Source: Methylosarcina fibrata AML-C10 (GTDB lineage: Bacteria > Pseudomonadota > Gammaproteobacteria > Methylococcales > Methylomonadaceae). Taken from it: 64,000 bases of DNA. Under the pieces are notes generated by a model. It did not search any database and was not told where the DNA came from. It saw only the letters and a program-made list of their open reading frames with translations. Below are positions 18,757-27,174 of this stretch, one piece after another; position 1 is the stretch's first letter, and each line of letters opens with the position of its first letter. The DNA lies in the NCBI RefSeq assembly GCF_000372865.1, contig NZ_KB889965.1:2058990-2122989 (forward strand), read 5' to 3'. The position numbers were made by a program, and so were the translations under genes.

Positions 18757-19275
18757 CTACTCTATATCCAGAATTTTGATGCCGTCAGTAATGTCAACCC
18801 CGTTCAAATAACCTACGGCGCCGGGAGTAGTGCGTAATTTATTGATCATTTCTTCCTTGTTTTCCACTACGATGGGAGCTTGACCGGTACCGCTGAAAAC
18901 TAATTTATTCCAGTTTTTACGCATCTGATGAGGAAAAACGTTCAAAATTTGTTTACAGAACTGTTTATGCAGAGGATCTTCGTCCGGCAGTACGAATACC
19001 GTCACGTCGGAGCCGTCGTTCCAGTGTCGCAACCGCATTTTGAAAATGGCGCTCAAGCCGTTCTTACTGATGCTTTTTTGTGAAGTGTCGATATTAACAA
19101 CCGGATACACGGCATTGGGGTCGATACGGTCCAGAGCAGGAGCCGAGTTTGCCCGCTCCATGAGGACGAAAAGAAATACGAGGACCCAAACATATTTCGT
19201 ATTGGGTCTGAGAGAGGCTTGAATCGGCTGCAAATCGGAGGCCAGTACCTTAAAAAAAGTTGTTATTATAAACAA
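18757..19275 (-). CDS. PstS-like periplasmic phosphate-binding domain protein
   Basis: Up to 172 aa. The mature part resembles the second lobe of phosphate-binding proteins: KNGLSAIFKMRLRHWNDGS, a VFSGTGQAP segment, and a C-terminal TPGAVGYLNG. It is much shorter than PstS, so it is a truncated-type or single-lobe member; such short proteins next to a porin gene are recurrent in gammaproteobacteria (from memory). The start is uncertain: a TTG at 19275 opens the frame, but a TTG at 19233 gives a cleaner signal peptide (hydrophobic run before ERANSA), and a TATAAT at 19270-19265 also argues for the later start. Confidence 0.7.
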   Translation of the reverse strand: MFIITTFFKVLASDLQPIQASLRPNTKYVWVLVFLFVLMERANSAPALDRIDPNAVYPVVNIDTSQKSISKNGLSAIFKMRLRHWNDGSDVTVFVLPDEDPLHKQFCKQILNVFPHQMRKNWNKLVFSGTGQAPIVVENKEEMINKLRTTPGAVGYLNGVDITDGIKILDIE

Positions 19276-19442
19276 ATTGAGTCCCTGATTTTATCTTCTT
19301 GTTTTCAAGAACGGCCTTGAAAGTTTTTTCATAATCTATTGTTTTATTTCCTTTTCTCAAAATCCAATTCAGCCTTAAAAAGCATAGTACAGAATCACCG
19401 GAAATCCAGAGGCACGGAAATAACCCGGACAGCCCGATTTTT

Positions 19443-19464
19443 AAAACCGGACTCGACAGTCCGG
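19443..19464 (-). terminator. Rho-independent terminator of the V-type ATPase operon
   Basis: Perfect 7-bp G+C-rich stem (19464-19458 with 19453-19447), 4-nt loop, followed on the minus strand by TTTT. It lies about 80 nt after the atpA stop, at the end of the ATPase operon. The rest of 19276-19544 shows no gene. Confidence 0.6.
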
Positions 19465-19544
19465 AGGTGGCTTTAATCGCTCCGGAAAAAAGTTGCTTGT
19501 GGGGGCAACGCTTGAGTACGGCCCAGAATGAGCGGAAATCCATC

Positions 19545-21377
19545 TCAAACGGAAGTTTCCTTTTTCTTTGTTTCGGAATGGATACAGCGGTCGATGTCCG
19601 CCAGCAGTTCGCAATATTCCGGACTCTGATGTCCGGCATAATTCAGATTTTTAAACAACCCTGTCAAACGGGTGAAAAAAAGCCTCGCTTCGTCCTGATC
19701 CTGGAAATGGTAATCTGCATTCACCGCTTCCGCCAGCTTTAAAAAAACTTCTTTTTGCCGCTCGATCGGCACGGCCACGTCGACGGCATCGAACGCATCC
19801 TGCTGCAGATACACCATATCCAGCAGTTGGGCTTCCTGATAAACGACAAAATCTTCGAGAGCAATGCCTGTTTCTCCGGTCACCTGAATCATTTGATAAA
19901 TCGTATCGCCCCGCTTCAGCAATTCCATCATGGCCTGAACCCGAGCCGTCCAACCCTCGCCGAGAACATTCCCGAACCAGCCCTGCAACTGATCGGTATA
20001 GCGCGACCAGGACAACAAGGGATCGACGGCCGGATAAAAACGCTTGTAGGCCCGCTCGGAACTCAGCCCCAAAAAAGTTTTCACGGTACCCAGGGTGGCC
20101 TGAGTCACCGGCTCTTCAAAATTTCCTCCGGCCGGCGAGACGGTGCCGATCAGAGTTAAACTGCCTCTGGCTCCGCCCGCCGTCGAAATCACGCCGGCTC
20201 TCTCGTAAACGGCTTTGATCGCCGAATCCAGATAAGCCGGAAACGCTTCCTCGCCGGGAATTTCTTCCAGACGGCCCGACGTTTCGCGAAGGGCCTGAGC
20301 CCAGCGCGAAGTCGAATCCGCCAGCATCAGCACGTTCAGCCCCATCTGACGGTAATACTCGCCGAGGGTGATCCCGGTATAAATGGAGGCTTCCCGGGCG
20401 GCGACCGGCATCGAGGACGTATTGCAGACGATGATCGTGCGCTCCATCAGCGACCCGCCCCCTTTGGGATCGGTTAGCCTCGGAAACTCGGTGATCGTTT
20501 CGACGATTTCCCCTGCCCGTTCCCCGCAAGCCACGATCACTACGATGTCGACTTCCGAGTTTCTTGAAATCAGATTCTGCAGCACCGTTTTGCCGGCGCC
20601 GAACGGCCCGGGGATACACGCGGTGCCGCCTTTCGCTATCGGAAAAAACGTATCGATCAGGCGCAAATGAGTGATCAGAGGTTCTTCCGGATAATGCCGT
20701 GCCACCAGCCCTTCTTTCACTAACAGCGAAGGCAGCGGTTTGCGTACCGGCCAGCGTTGCTTCAGGCTGATCGTGCGCTCTTTTCCGTTAGGTAGCCTGA
20801 TTTTCGCTACCGGTTCATCGACCGTCACCGCGCCCTCCTGAATCCAGAGAACCTCGGCTTCTCCGGCCACGTCGAAAGGCACCATGATTTTATGGTTGAA
20901 TCGCCGTTCCTGCACCGAGCCGATGACAGAGCCCGCATTCAGCCGGGCGCCGGAGGTGATTTCCGGAGTAAAAGTCCATTTGCGCTGAAGATCGAGCGCC
21001 GGAAGATCCACGCCCCGGGGAAGAAAATAGCCGTATTCCGACGCCAGCTCGTCCAGCGGATTCTGCAAGCCGTCATAGATCCGGCCCAAAAGCCCCGGTC
21101 CCAGCTCCACGGAGAGCAATTCTCCGCTCTGCTCCACCGGATCGCCGAGACCGATGCCCGCCGTACTCTGATAAACCTGAGCTTCCGCCGTCCGGCCGTG
21201 AATCCGAAGGACTTCCGCCTTGATCCGTTCGGTAAAAGCGGACTTTTTTCGGCTGGGCAAAATGTAAACAACTTCATTCTTGACCAAAGGCCGTGCCGAT
21301 TCGGCCAGAGTTTCTATCGAAACCAGATCGTCCTGAACGGCAATCACGCGAGCGGTCGGCAAAGGTGGGCGGTCCAT
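19545..21377 (-). CDS. atpA: V/A-type ATPase catalytic subunit A
   Basis: 610 aa catalytic subunit of a V/A-type rotary ATPase, located on the cytoplasmic head. The P-loop GPFGAGKT is at 257-264, followed by the Walker B region VVIVACGERAGE. The subunit-A-specific non-homologous region precedes the P-loop (about residues 105-190). The protein is somewhat longer than archaeal A subunits. It is the last gene of the operon, 59 bp after the C-like gene, with a weak ribosome site. In the chlamydia and spirochaete operons A precedes B, so its position here is unusual. Confidence 0.95.
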   Translation of the reverse strand: MDRPPLPTARVIAVQDDLVSIETLAESARPLVKNEVVYILPSRKKSAFTERIKAEVLRIHGRTAEAQVYQSTAGIGLGDPVEQSGELLSVELGPGLLGRIYDGLQNPLDELASEYGYFLPRGVDLPALDLQRKWTFTPEITSGARLNAGSVIGSVQERRFNHKIMVPFDVAGEAEVLWIQEGAVTVDEPVAKIRLPNGKERTISLKQRWPVRKPLPSLLVKEGLVARHYPEEPLITHLRLIDTFFPIAKGGTACIPGPFGAGKTVLQNLISRNSEVDIVVIVACGERAGEIVETITEFPRLTDPKGGGSLMERTIIVCNTSSMPVAAREASIYTGITLGEYYRQMGLNVLMLADSTSRWAQALRETSGRLEEIPGEEAFPAYLDSAIKAVYERAGVISTAGGARGSLTLIGTVSPAGGNFEEPVTQATLGTVKTFLGLSSERAYKRFYPAVDPLLSWSRYTDQLQGWFGNVLGEGWTARVQAMMELLKRGDTIYQMIQVTGETGIALEDFVVYQEAQLLDMVYLQQDAFDAVDVAVPIERQKEVFLKLAEAVNADYHFQDQDEARLFFTRLTGLFKNLNYAGHQSPEYCELLADIDRCIHSETKKKETSV

Positions 21378-21436
21378 TTTTATTTATCGAATGAAAGCGA
21401 GAAGATCCATAAACCGGGCAAGAAGTAAAAAAGCTC

Positions 21437-22129
21437 TTACCGTATTTCCAGAGAAAGATCACAGTCTTTCAAACCGGTCTCGACCAGCCGATCGAAACAG
21501 GCCACGGCCTCGTCGCCCCGATAACTCGACCAGCGCCGGCTTAAGTCCCAGCGCAGCACGTAGAGCGCCACCGCAGTGAAATCGAAGTAATGGCGGTTGC
21601 CGACTTCGATGTAATGCCGCCAGATCAGCTCCAGCAGGAATTTCTCCAATTCATGGGGCCGGCCGTTCGCCAGCAAGGCATGCGCATCGGCCAGCCAGGG
21701 CACGCGGTAACCCAGGCCGAAATCGTTTTTGTGCCAGTTTTTTTTAATGGCATCCTGCCACGTTCCTGCTCCCGGAAATGAAGTTCGTTCCGGCGCGCTG
21801 GCTCCGGCGAGCCTAAGCCGCAAGGCGGACAACAGGATTCTGAGTTCCAGATGCCACAGCGCCAGCCGCCTCATCTCGTCATTCAGAATGCGGCCGGCCG
21901 TTTCCAGGTAGGAGGATAACATCGTTTCGTCGTTTTCATTCTCGAATTGAAATCCTTGTGCGAGCGCCTCGATCCGTTGCAGTTCGGCGGCATCGGACGC
22001 GTCGAGCAGCCGCAGACGGCGATCCAGTTGCTCTCTGGACAGGAGCGTCCGTCCGTCCGAAAAAAACTGCCTCGGCTGATGCGGCAAACTGGCAAGCAAT
22101 AAGGTGTATTGGCAGCGGTGCGGCATCAC
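21437..22129 (-). CDS. V-type ATPase accessory/C-like subunit (DUF2764-like)
   Basis: 230 aa, mostly helical, soluble. The start MMPHRCQYTLLLASLPHQP and its place between subunits E and A match the DUF2764 proteins of chlamydial and spirochaetal V-ATPase operons, which are thought to fill the role of subunit C linking the rotor to the head. The match is by position and general character rather than by a strong motif. It overlaps the end of subunit E by 4 bp. Confidence 0.7.
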   Translation of the reverse strand: MMPHRCQYTLLLASLPHQPRQFFSDGRTLLSREQLDRRLRLLDASDAAELQRIEALAQGFQFENENDETMLSSYLETAGRILNDEMRRLALWHLELRILLSALRLRLAGASAPERTSFPGAGTWQDAIKKNWHKNDFGLGYRVPWLADAHALLANGRPHELEKFLLELIWRHYIEVGNRHYFDFTAVALYVLRWDLSRRWSSYRGDEAVACFDRLVETGLKDCDLSLEIR

Positions 22130-22815
22130 TTGAGGAAGCCCTGCAACAAAGCCCGAAAGCGGGGCTGCAAATGTTCCGATAATAAAGCCGCAACGGCGGT
22201 TTCGGTAAAATCGATCACGATACGGTCATCCTCCAGCTTGATCAGCACGCCGTGACCCACCTCTTCGGCGGCTTCAATTTCAACGCCTTCCTTTAATAAA
22301 TCGGCCGCAATGACGGCGGTAAGACGGTTCAAACCGTCCCGTTCGAACTGCTCGGAATTTCGGTCCAGATCGTCCAAACCGATCGCTTCTTCAGGAATTT
22401 GAATCTTGACTTTCCGGTGTTCGTCCAGGCCGATTTCTTTTCTGAGGCGTCCGGCCAATTCGAGGATGATCTGCCGCAAACAGTCTTCCTTGGCCATCTC
22501 CTTGCCGACCAGATGGACCACTTCCCGGTCGAAACCGCCGAGCAAACTATCGCGCACCTTGAGCAAGGCGTCTCGCGCGGCCAGTTTCAAGGCGTCCTGT
22601 CCGGCCGCTTTAATTAGCTCCGATTCGGTCCGGGCATTCTCAACCAGCCTCTGAGCCTCGCGTTCGGCTTCCTGCACGATCCAGTCGGCGTGTTTTTGCG
22701 CATCGGCCACGATTTCTTCGGCCTTTTTCCGGCCCGCCGCGACCCCTTCTTCCCTGAGTTTCAGGATCAGGTCTTCCACCCCGGAGCCGGCAGCCGTATC
22801 GGATTCGGTTTTCAT
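22126..22815 (-). CDS. atpE: V/A-type ATPase subunit E (peripheral stalk)
   Basis: 229 aa. The N-terminal half is a long charged helix with repeated A/E/K/R (IVADAQKHADWIVQEAE), the coiled coil of the peripheral stalk. The C-terminal half is the globular domain that contacts the head. ATG at 22815 begins the conserved part; the frame continues upstream into the K gene but that extension is out of character. No separate subunit G (its usual coiled-coil partner) is present in the operon. Confidence 0.85.
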   Translation of the reverse strand: MKTESDTAAGSGVEDLILKLREEGVAAGRKKAEEIVADAQKHADWIVQEAEREAQRLVENARTESELIKAAGQDALKLAARDALLKVRDSLLGGFDREVVHLVGKEMAKEDCLRQIILELAGRLRKEIGLDEHRKVKIQIPEEAIGLDDLDRNSEQFERDGLNRLTAVIAADLLKEGVEIEAAEEVGHGVLIKLEDDRIVIDFTETAVAALLSEHLQPRFRALLQGFLK

Positions 22816-22820
22816 GTTCT

Positions 22821-23270
22821 TTACGGCTTGGGTATGCCGGCGCTGATCACCAGCGCGAAAATAAACGTAAACACGGCAAAACCTTCGACAAAAGCGGCCG
22901 GCGCCACCGCCAGACCGAAGATTTCGGGCTTGGACTTGGCGGCGTAAATGGCCGAAGCGCAGCATTGCCCCTGATAGATGGCGCTGAGCATCAAGGCGAT
23001 GCCCGACATCAGGCCGATAACGAAGATGCCCAAGGCCGCCTCGGGCGTGATCGGCCTGTTCAGCGTCAGCATCACGACGATGCCGTAGATCGTCTGCGAC
23101 GAAGGCATCGCCGAAACGCCCACGAAACGGCCGTAGCCGCTGTCGCTGTCGAGCATCGCGCCGATCGCAGCCTGGCCTGCGATGGAACAGCCGACAATGC
23201 TGCCGACCGCGCCCAGCACCATCGGCGCGTACAAGCCGGTCCAGCCCAGAATCATCATCAACTCAGTCAT
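22821..23270 (-). CDS. atpK: V/A-type ATPase membrane rotor subunit K
   Basis: 149 aa with four membrane helices (two hairpins), the size of Enterococcus NtpK. The ion-binding Glu is Glu129 in AFVEGFAVF (fourth helix). Ser58-Gln59 in MPSSQTIYG and Gln100 in AIYQGQ lie where NtpK has Thr64-Gln65 and Gln110, the side chains that coordinate Na+. The first hairpin lacks a carboxylate, as in V-type rings. It overlaps subunit I by 8 bp. Na+ rather than H+ coupling is predicted. Confidence 0.9.
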   Translation of the reverse strand: MTELMMILGWTGLYAPMVLGAVGSIVGCSIAGQAAIGAMLDSDSGYGRFVGVSAMPSSQTIYGIVVMLTLNRPITPEAALGIFVIGLMSGIALMLSAIYQGQCCASAIYAAKSKPEIFGLAVAPAAFVEGFAVFTFIFALVISAGIPKP

Positions 23271-25068
23271 TCAAAAACTCCTTTTTGGCAAACGCTTTGA
23301 AAGAATGTCCTTCATCGGCGACGCCCCAGCGGTAAAACTCGATGAAATTCAATCGTAAGCCGTGGACGACGCCGCTCATCAGGCACAGCATCAAATTGAG
23401 CGCATGGCCCAGCAGCAGGATCAAAACGGCTCCCACCACGCCGATGCCTTCCACCGAACGATAAACCTGCCCGGCCAGTTGATTAAAAATCAACGCCAGC
23501 GAAGCGCTGGACAAGCCGAGCGCGAACAAGCGCAAATAGCTGAGCACGTCGCCGAACAATCCGCTCATTTGAGTAAGACTTTTACAACCGTCCAAAAACC
23601 GCCACAGCCAGTCGCTGGGTTTCGTGACCGGGCGTTCGCTGCTGAACAGCATCAACAACAGTCCGCCCACCGCCAGAACGCCGCCGGCCGGCCATTGCCA
23701 CAGCATATCGTGCAGGCTCATAGCGTACCATAAGAAAAAGCCGCCCATCACGACAAATCCCCAGCCCAGATAGACCCAGGCAATCGAACGGCCCAGCCGC
23801 TGATAGAACATGACGCCGTTGGCGAAAGCGATGTGCGCCGCGCCCACCGCGATCGACAGCCGCATCATCGCGTCAAAATCGTTGAAATGGATTATGTGAA
23901 CGGCGCCCAGCGGGCTGGACGGCGCCGGCGCGACGCCGAAATAACTGCCCGCCAGCGCACCCCATATCAGCGAAAACAGGACCGTGACCGAAGCCAGCCG
24001 GCGCATCCTAAGGCTTTTTCGGGTGCGCCCGAGCTTCCGCCAATTGACGCCGAGCAGCAGCGCGAATAGAAAGGCGTAGCCGGCGTCGGACAGGATCATC
24101 GAAAAAAAGACCGCAAACGAAAAAAACACCACGATGGACGGATCCCATCCGGCATACGGCGGAGGGTGATAAAACCGGATCAGCTCTTCACCGCCGGCCA
24201 AAGCCTCGGGATTGCTCAGCAAGGTAGGCGGATGGTCGTCGGCGGAAGGATCGGACCACTGCACAGCCCACCGATTCCGCCGGATAATATGGCCGATTTC
24301 GGCCAGCCGGTTTTCCGGAATCCAGACCTGGACGATGAACACCCCGTCGGTATCGATCGCTACCGATTCGGCGTATTTTAAATTGGAAAGATCTTCCGCT
24401 CTGGCAACGGCCGCCGCGATCGGGCCGATCCAGCGCGTGAGCGACTCTCTTTCCGCCTCCAGATCTTCCAGAGCCAGATCCAAGCGATCGAGTTCCTGCC
24501 GCAAGCCGGAAAGCGGCATCTTGCCGACCTCGGTCCTGGGCACGGGCATGCTCGACGGCGGCGGCTCCTCGCGGTCAATCACGACGATATAGCGGAATTC
24601 GGCATCTTCGCCCACCTGCTGCCAAACCCGGTCGACTTTCCGCATGGCCTCGGCGAGGCGCGCGGGAACACGGTAAAACCACAGTTTGAGCCCGTGCAGT
24701 TCGTTTTCTCCGGGCAAACTGAAATCGCCCCAGGGCTCGACTTCCTGAAGGCGTTTGCTCAGCGCGGCGCGATTTTCAGCCAGTTGCCGGCTTTCTGATT
24801 CGACTCCAAGAACTTTTTCAACTATCTTTTCCGGGTCGAATGGCCGGTGATCGTGGCAGGGATGGCGTTTCGCAGGACATTGGTTCAGATAGTTCAGCGC
24901 TCTCAAGGCCCTTTCGGAAAACCCGGGCTCCGTCCGGCCGGGATGTTCCGGAGGCTTTCTAAGCTCGATCAGATGAGCGCATCCCAACGTCTGCAACGTT
25001 TCCAGCATCCGGAGTTTATCGGAACTCAGTCCGCAAACGGTCAATTTCTTTAGTGTTACGATGGCCAT
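23263..25068 (-). CDS. atpI: V/A-type ATPase subunit I
   Basis: 601 aa stator membrane subunit carrying the ion half-channels. The N-terminal about 300 residues are soluble and include a coiled coil (about 90-120 and 180-235). The C-terminal half has about seven membrane helices, starting near VVFFSFAVFFSMILSDAGY, with the conserved sequence LSYLRLFALGLSSASLA that holds the essential Arg facing the rotor. It overlaps subunit D by 13 bp and subunit K by 8 bp. Confidence 0.92.
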   Translation of the reverse strand: MAIVTLKKLTVCGLSSDKLRMLETLQTLGCAHLIELRKPPEHPGRTEPGFSERALRALNYLNQCPAKRHPCHDHRPFDPEKIVEKVLGVESESRQLAENRAALSKRLQEVEPWGDFSLPGENELHGLKLWFYRVPARLAEAMRKVDRVWQQVGEDAEFRYIVVIDREEPPPSSMPVPRTEVGKMPLSGLRQELDRLDLALEDLEAERESLTRWIGPIAAAVARAEDLSNLKYAESVAIDTDGVFIVQVWIPENRLAEIGHIIRRNRWAVQWSDPSADDHPPTLLSNPEALAGGEELIRFYHPPPYAGWDPSIVVFFSFAVFFSMILSDAGYAFLFALLLGVNWRKLGRTRKSLRMRRLASVTVLFSLIWGALAGSYFGVAPAPSSPLGAVHIIHFNDFDAMMRLSIAVGAAHIAFANGVMFYQRLGRSIAWVYLGWGFVVMGGFFLWYAMSLHDMLWQWPAGGVLAVGGLLLMLFSSERPVTKPSDWLWRFLDGCKSLTQMSGLFGDVLSYLRLFALGLSSASLALIFNQLAGQVYRSVEGIGVVGAVLILLLGHALNLMLCLMSGVVHGLRLNFIEFYRWGVADEGHSFKAFAKKEFLND

Positions 25069-25670
25069 CGGCCGTCTTCCGCCGTTCGTTTCCGTTTGGT
25101 CATTTTGGCCCTGACCACGCCCGCTCTTTCCGCATCCGATAAAAAAATGCCGATTTTTTTAATGTTTGTCTCGGCCTCTGGAATCAATACCTTATCGAAC
25201 AAGTTAACCCGCTGCGTTATTTTTTTTACCGCTTCCTCGAGAACCTGAAGACGCCTTTGCTCTATCCGCAACCGGACTTGAAGCTCCAGCATGAGCCGCA
25301 ATCGATTGACCGCCTGCTCCAGCCAGTGCGGCGTACCTAATGTCGAGTAAGGTCTGACCTCGATTTCCACGCTTTCAAGCACGGGCATCGGATGGCCGAT
25401 GACCTGCTGCCGACCGACCCTGACCGAAGCCACCCGAACCAGGCCGGTCAAATCGATCGCGGCATCGGCGAGCATCGGCAGATTTTCGGCGATAGAGCGG
25501 CGGCACTGCTCAATGGAGCGTTCGGTTTGTTTCAGTTGGGCCGCGGCCTGATATTGTTCCGCAATCAATTGCCGTCGTTTCAAATCCAGCGACGGCAAAT
25601 ACCGTTTGAAGCGTCTGAGCCGAGCGCTTTCCCGATGCAGGACGGCTTTATTGTACGAGAGTCTGGTCAT
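25056..25670 (-). CDS. atpD: V/A-type ATPase subunit D (central shaft)
   Basis: 204 aa. It is the rotor shaft: a long N-terminal helix (SYNKAVLHRESARLRRFKRYLPSLDLKR) and a long C-terminal helix flank a short variable middle. It starts in a 1-bp overlap (TGATG) with the stop of subunit B. Subunit F, normally its small partner, is not encoded here, as in the chlamydial operon. Confidence 0.9.
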   Translation of the reverse strand: MTRLSYNKAVLHRESARLRRFKRYLPSLDLKRRQLIAEQYQAAAQLKQTERSIEQCRRSIAENLPMLADAAIDLTGLVRVASVRVGRQQVIGHPMPVLESVEIEVRPYSTLGTPHWLEQAVNRLRLMLELQVRLRIEQRRLQVLEEAVKKITQRVNLFDKVLIPEAETNIKKIGIFLSDAERAGVVRAKMTKRKRTAEDGRWPS

Positions 25671-27013
25671 CAGGCTTCCGCCGGAAAATAGCGGGTCACC
25701 AGCTCCCGTTTCATCAGCAACTGGTCGGCGGTAAAACAGTCGGCCAGAGTCCGCCAGCCCAGATCGAGTGCTTCTTCAAGCGGCATCGACACCTGGATGT
25801 CCATGAAGCGAGACCGGAACAGCCGGCCGAACTTCAGCAGTTGCCGATCATACGCCGATAAGTCGAACGCCATGATCTGTTTTTGTTCGGCATCGGTTGC
25901 GGCCGAATAAAAGCGGATCATCGTATTCATGATCTGGGCATGGTCCTCGCGGGTGACTTTGCCGATCACGTGCTGTTTCAGCCGTGACAGCGAGCCGAAC
26001 GGATCGATCATGCCGTCGTGCAAATAGAACTGGCCTTCGGTAATGTAGCCGGTATTGTCGGGAATGGGATGGGTCACGTCGTTTCCGGGCATCGTCGTGA
26101 CGCTGAGAATCGTTACCGTGCCGGCTCCCCGGTAATCGCAAGCCCTCTCGTAACGCCGGGCCAACTGCGAATACAGGTCGCCGGGATAGCCTCGGTTGGA
26201 CGGCACATGCTCCATCGATATCCTGATTTCTTTCAGGGCATCGGCAAACGCGGTCATATCGGTCATCAACACCAAAACCCGCTTTCCCTCTTCCACCGCG
26301 AAACGCTCGGCCACGGCCAACGCCAGATCGGGCACCAGCAAGCGTTCGACGATCGGATCGGAAGCCATGTTGCAGTACATGACGGTTCGGGCAAAGACGC
26401 CCGCCTGCTCGAACCGGGTTCGGAAAAAATGAAAATCGTCGAAGATCAATCCCATTCCGGCAAACACCACGATATCGGCATCGGCCTGAATGCCGATCCG
26501 GGCCAGAAGCGAATTGTACGGCTCTCCGGCGACGGAAAAGATCGGTATTTTCTGGCTTTCGACGAGGCAATTGAACACGTCGATCATCGGAATGTCGGTG
26601 CGTATCATTTTGGACGCCAACAGCCGCTTCATCGGATTGACGGTCGGGCCGCCGATTTCGATCCTGGCGTCCGGCTTCAGATCCGTCCCTCCGTCCAGCG
26701 GTTGGCCGGTGCCGCTGAAGATGCGTCCCAGGATGTTGGACGAGTAGGCCGTCCGCATCGGTTGCCCAAGAAACCGAACGGAAGCCGAGGTGGAAATGCC
26801 TTGCGTTCCGGAAAAAGCTTGCAGCAGGACGCGGCTTCCTTCCATCTTGACGACCTGTGCGAGCGACTCGGCGCCGCCGGCGTCTTCGATGAACGCGAGA
26901 TCGCCCAAGCGCGCGCCGAGCGAAGGGCGTTCGAGCAGGCGGGGCACGTCGACGGTGACGATGTTGCCGACAATGGAAATGACGCTGTGATGACGGACCA
27001 GGCGTTCCAGCAT
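25670..27013 (-). CDS. atpB: V/A-type ATPase subunit B
   Basis: 447 aa regulatory nucleotide-binding subunit of the head. It has the B-subunit sequence FSVAGEPYNSLLARIG in place of a P-loop, the SIEH/SMEHVPSNRGYPGDLYSQLA-type region, and the C-terminal helical domain. It is the first gene of the operon. The start ATG (27013-27011) lies in a 25-bp tandem duplication that also carries the GAGAG ribosome site. Confidence 0.95.
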   Translation of the reverse strand: MLERLVRHHSVISIVGNIVTVDVPRLLERPSLGARLGDLAFIEDAGGAESLAQVVKMEGSRVLLQAFSGTQGISTSASVRFLGQPMRTAYSSNILGRIFSGTGQPLDGGTDLKPDARIEIGGPTVNPMKRLLASKMIRTDIPMIDVFNCLVESQKIPIFSVAGEPYNSLLARIGIQADADIVVFAGMGLIFDDFHFFRTRFEQAGVFARTVMYCNMASDPIVERLLVPDLALAVAERFAVEEGKRVLVLMTDMTAFADALKEIRISMEHVPSNRGYPGDLYSQLARRYERACDYRGAGTVTILSVTTMPGNDVTHPIPDNTGYITEGQFYLHDGMIDPFGSLSRLKQHVIGKVTREDHAQIMNTMIRFYSAATDAEQKQIMAFDLSAYDRQLLKFGRLFRSRFMDIQVSMPLEEALDLGWRTLADCFTADQLLMKRELVTRYFPAEA

Positions 27014-27061
27014 GGAAAACTCTCAAACAGGACGAAATGGAAAACTCTCAAACAGGACGAA
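27012..27061. repeat. Exact 25-bp tandem duplication over the atpB start region
   Basis: Bases 27012-27036 are repeated exactly at 27037-27061. Each copy contains, on the minus strand, the GAGAG ribosome-binding site and the bases leading to the start codon. Only the copy next to the gene ends in ATG followed by the correct frame. 25 is not a multiple of three, so the outer copy cannot extend the frame. Confidence 0.95.
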
Positions 27062-27072
27062 ATTGTCCGTCA

Positions 27073-27101
27073 AGTATATTACAGTAGCGCGACTGCTTTA
27101 A
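27073..27101 (-). promoter_or_regulatory. Promoter of the V-type ATPase operon
   Basis: On the minus strand TTAAAG (27101-27096) and TATACT (27078-27073) are 17 bp apart. Transcription would begin near 27066 and the leader of about 53 nt consists almost wholly of the 25-bp tandem duplication. Confidence 0.5.
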
Positions 27102-27125
27102 GTCCTGCGGGGAGTGGGCTTTTCC

Positions 27126-27153
27126 CGATACCGATCGTCCCTGACCGGTATCG
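27126..27153 (-). terminator. Hairpin after the last Hsp20 gene
   Basis: An 8-bp perfect stem (27126-27133 with 27146-27153, 12-nt loop) lies 22 bp after the hsp20 stop on the minus strand. It is followed by GGGAAAA, not a T-run, so it may be a weak or Rho-assisted terminator separating the heat-shock genes from the ATPase operon. Confidence 0.35.
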
Positions 27154-27174
27154 CCGTCGGTCAAACGAAACGAA

